From NCBI GenBank assembly GCA_033763635.1, contig JANRKG010000238.1:1-8065 (forward strand): a stretch of DNA of 8,065 nt. The letters run 5' to 3'. The DNA is from JANRKG01 sp033763635 (GTDB lineage: Bacteria > Cyanobacteriota > Cyanobacteriia > GCF-001939115). Shown piece by piece: positions 6,539 through 8,065 of this stretch; the stretch's first letter is position 1; every line of letters begins with the position of its first letter. The notes beneath the pieces were generated by a model that was not told the DNA's origin, ran no database searches, and was given only the letters and a program-made list of their open reading frames with translations. A program made the position numbers and the translations under genes.

Positions 6539-8065
6539 ATGCTGGAATTGGTCCAAAATCTACTGTCATCCGGTCAATATATTCCTCACGGACATTGTTA
6601 TCTATGGCAAACGCCTCTGGTGGGGTTGCACGTCATCAGTGATGCGCTGATTGCCATTGCTTACTTCTCCATTCCTACAATGCTCATTTACTTCGTTCGT
6701 AAGCGAGCAGATGTCCCCTTCTCCAGGGTGTTTATGCTGTTTGGGGCATTTATCATTTTGTGTGGGATTGGGCATTTACTTGACATTTGGACCCTCTGGT
6801 TTCCCAACTACTGGGTTTCCGGACTGGAACGGGCACTCACGGCCCTGGTTTCCTGTTTCACGGCCCTGCAATTGGTGGAACTGTTACCCCAGTTCTTATC
6901 GCTCCAGAGTCCAATTCAGCTAGAAAAAATCAATCAGGAATTGGAAAAGGAAGTGGCGCGGCGGAAGCATGCGGAGGCTCTCTTAGAGTTCAGAGTGGAG
7001 GAGCGCACGGCGGAACTCGTGAAGGCAAACACAACGCTGGAAACAGAAATTCAGGAACGGGTGGCAGCAGAGGCCAAGCTTCAACGGCTAGCAGATCGGG
7101 AACGGACTACGGCATTAGTGATCCAGCAGATGCGCCAGAGTTTGGACCTGGACACCATCTTTCGCACAACGACAGAAGCACTCCGGCAAGCAATTCAGGG
7201 CGATCGAACCCTGATCTACCGATTTAACCCGGATTGGAGCGGGCAGGTGTTAGCTGAATCAGTAGGCGCGGGTTGGAACGAGGTCATTCCCGTGCAACAG
7301 GCGGATTCTGCCCTCACGCAAGTAACTGTCAATCAGGCCAATTGTATTGTTCGGTATCTGGATGGTTCAGAGGTGTTAATTCGAGATACCTATCTGCAAG
7401 AGAACGCAGGGGGAATGTATCGCCATCGATCCAACTACTGTTGTGTTCAGGACATCTATCAACGGGAATTTGATGACTGCTATCTGAGGTTTTTGGAAGC
7501 GCTTCAGGCCAAAGCTTATATCATTGTCCCGATCTTCCTGGGCACCCATCTCTGGGGGTTGCTGGCAAATTACCAAAATACGGGACCCCGGGAATGGCAA
7601 ACAGCAGAAGTGCAAATGATGCTGCAAATCGGGAGCCAATTGGGAGTTGCGGTTCAACAGGCAGAGCTATTTGCCCAGACCCAGGAACAGGCGGAGCAAC
7701 TCAAGATTGCGAAAGAGGCAGCAGATGCAGCGAACCATGCCAAGAGTGAGTTCCTGGCAAATATGAGCCATGAATTACGCACTCCCTTGAATGTGATTTT
7801 GGGCTTGACCCAACTCCTCAACCGGGATAAAACCGTTGCTCCGGAACATCAACATTTCTTAGAAACGATCGGCAATAGTGGCGAACATCTGCTATCTCTG
7901 ATTAATGATGTTTTGGAAATGTCCAAGATTGAGGCAGGTCGGTTGACCTTCCATGAAAGCAGTTTCAGTCTTCGAGACTTATTGGGAAGTCTGGAGGATA
8001 TGCTGCACTTCAGGGCTTCCTCCAAGGGGTTGAAGTTGAGCGTTGAAACCGATCCCCAACTTCCC
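6539..8065 (+). CDS. Ethylene-binding-domain sensor histidine kinase with cyanobacteriochrome-like GAF, C-terminus outside window
   Basis: These are the first 509 codons of a membrane sensor kinase, open to the right edge. Three hydrophobic helices (about 28-120) form an ethylene-binding domain. Asp35, Tyr42, Ile45, Pro46, Cys75 and His79 align, at a constant offset of ten, with ETR1 residues Asp25, Tyr32, Ile35, Pro36, Cys65 and His69, so the Cu(I)/ethylene site is intact. A coiled coil (123-195) joins a GAF domain (198-378) of the cyanobacteriochrome type, with IYRFNPDWSG (226-235), DIY (305-307), Cys314 at the canonical bilin-cysteine position and LWGLL (338-342). The kinase H-box follows (SHELRTP, His411), then the HisKA second helix; the ATPase domain lies beyond the edge. 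The order resembles Synechocystis Slr1212 (Etr1/UirS), but I see no separate PAS domain. The ATG at 6539 follows an in-frame stop near 6493 and gives a typical N-terminus; no Shine-Dalgarno is visible. Its kinase core is a close paralogue of the one at 4402-1346. Confidence 0.95.
   Translation, partial: MLELVQNLLSSGQYIPHGHCYLWQTPLVGLHVISDALIAIAYFSIPTMLIYFVRKRADVPFSRVFMLFGAFIILCGIGHLLDIWTLWFPNYWVSGLERALTALVSCFTALQLVELLPQFLSLQSPIQLEKINQELEKEVARRKHAEALLEFRVEERTAELVKANTTLETEIQERVAAEAKLQRLADRERTTALVIQQMRQSLDLDTIFRTTTEALRQAIQGDRTLIYRFNPDWSGQVLAESVGAGWNEVIPVQQADSALTQVTVNQANCIVRYLDGSEVLIRDTYLQENAGGMYRHRSNYCCVQDIYQREFDDCYLRFLEALQAKAYIIVPIFLGTHLWGLLANYQNTGPREWQTAEVQMMLQIGSQLGVAVQQAELFAQTQEQAEQLKIAKEAADAANHAKSEFLANMSHELRTPLNVILGLTQLLNRDKTVAPEHQHFLETIGNSGEHLLSLINDVLEMSKIEAGRLTFHESSFSLRDLLGSLEDMLHFRASSKGLKLSVETDPQLP

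Noticed and set aside
6336..6650. Plus-strand frame of 104 codons running from the intergenic region into the kinase gene
   Set aside because: It reads through the palindrome and then out of phase with the ethylene-binding domain. It has no domain signature.
6787..7227. Plus-strand frame of 146 codons within the ethylene-sensor kinase
   Set aside because: Glycine/serine-rich out-of-phase translation of the real kinase frame.
1..8065. CRISPR array, insertion sequence, tRNA or rRNA
   Set aside because: No regularly spaced repeats, transposase motifs, flanking target duplications or tRNA-like arms were seen.

Overview
The window looks cyanobacterial. The palindrome core CGATCG recurs roughly twenty times across it, with one perfect HIP1 octamer GCGATCGC at 4795-4802. 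The gene content is also typical of filamentous or Leptolyngbya-like cyanobacteria: a bacteriophytochrome, a cyanobacteriochrome-type GAF domain, a carotenoid-isomerase-like flavoprotein and large multi-PAS hybrid kinases. I cannot name a species from the sequence.

Layout. Three genes run leftward (minus strand), in transcription order: (i) 6069-4531, an FAD-dependent carotenoid isomerase/desaturase-family enzyme closest to the CRTISO-like branch shared by plants and cyanobacteria; (ii) 4402-1346, a membrane-anchored hybrid histidine kinase (2 TM, 3 PAS, HisKA, HATPase, receiver, C-terminal helical tail); (iii) 1308 to beyond position 1, a biliverdin-type bacteriophytochrome (PAS-GAF-PHY), cut by the window edge. 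Genes (ii) and (iii) are 37 bp apart and probably co-transcribed. Genes (i) and (ii) are 128 bp apart with no convincing terminator. On the plus strand, 6539 to the right edge encodes a fourth protein: a three-helix ethylene-binding domain, a coiled coil, a bilin-type GAF domain and a histidine kinase core, truncated by the edge after the H-box region.

The 469-bp divergent intergenic region (6070-6538) separates the two transcription directions. It holds an exact 12-bp tandem repeat joined to an inverted half-site (6133-6165), an imperfect 16-bp-arm palindrome (6414-6469) that resembles a dispersed cyanobacterial repeat, and only weak promoter-like elements.

Taken together this is a compact sensory island. 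One kinase has an intact Cu/ethylene site plus a probable bilin GAF, as in Synechocystis Slr1212 (Etr1/UirS). One phytochrome has the biliverdin attachment cysteine, and one PAS kinase has no assigned ligand. They sit beside a carotenoid-modifying enzyme. A shared role in light/ethylene responses is inference from the gene set and order; the sequence shows only the domains and the arrangement.
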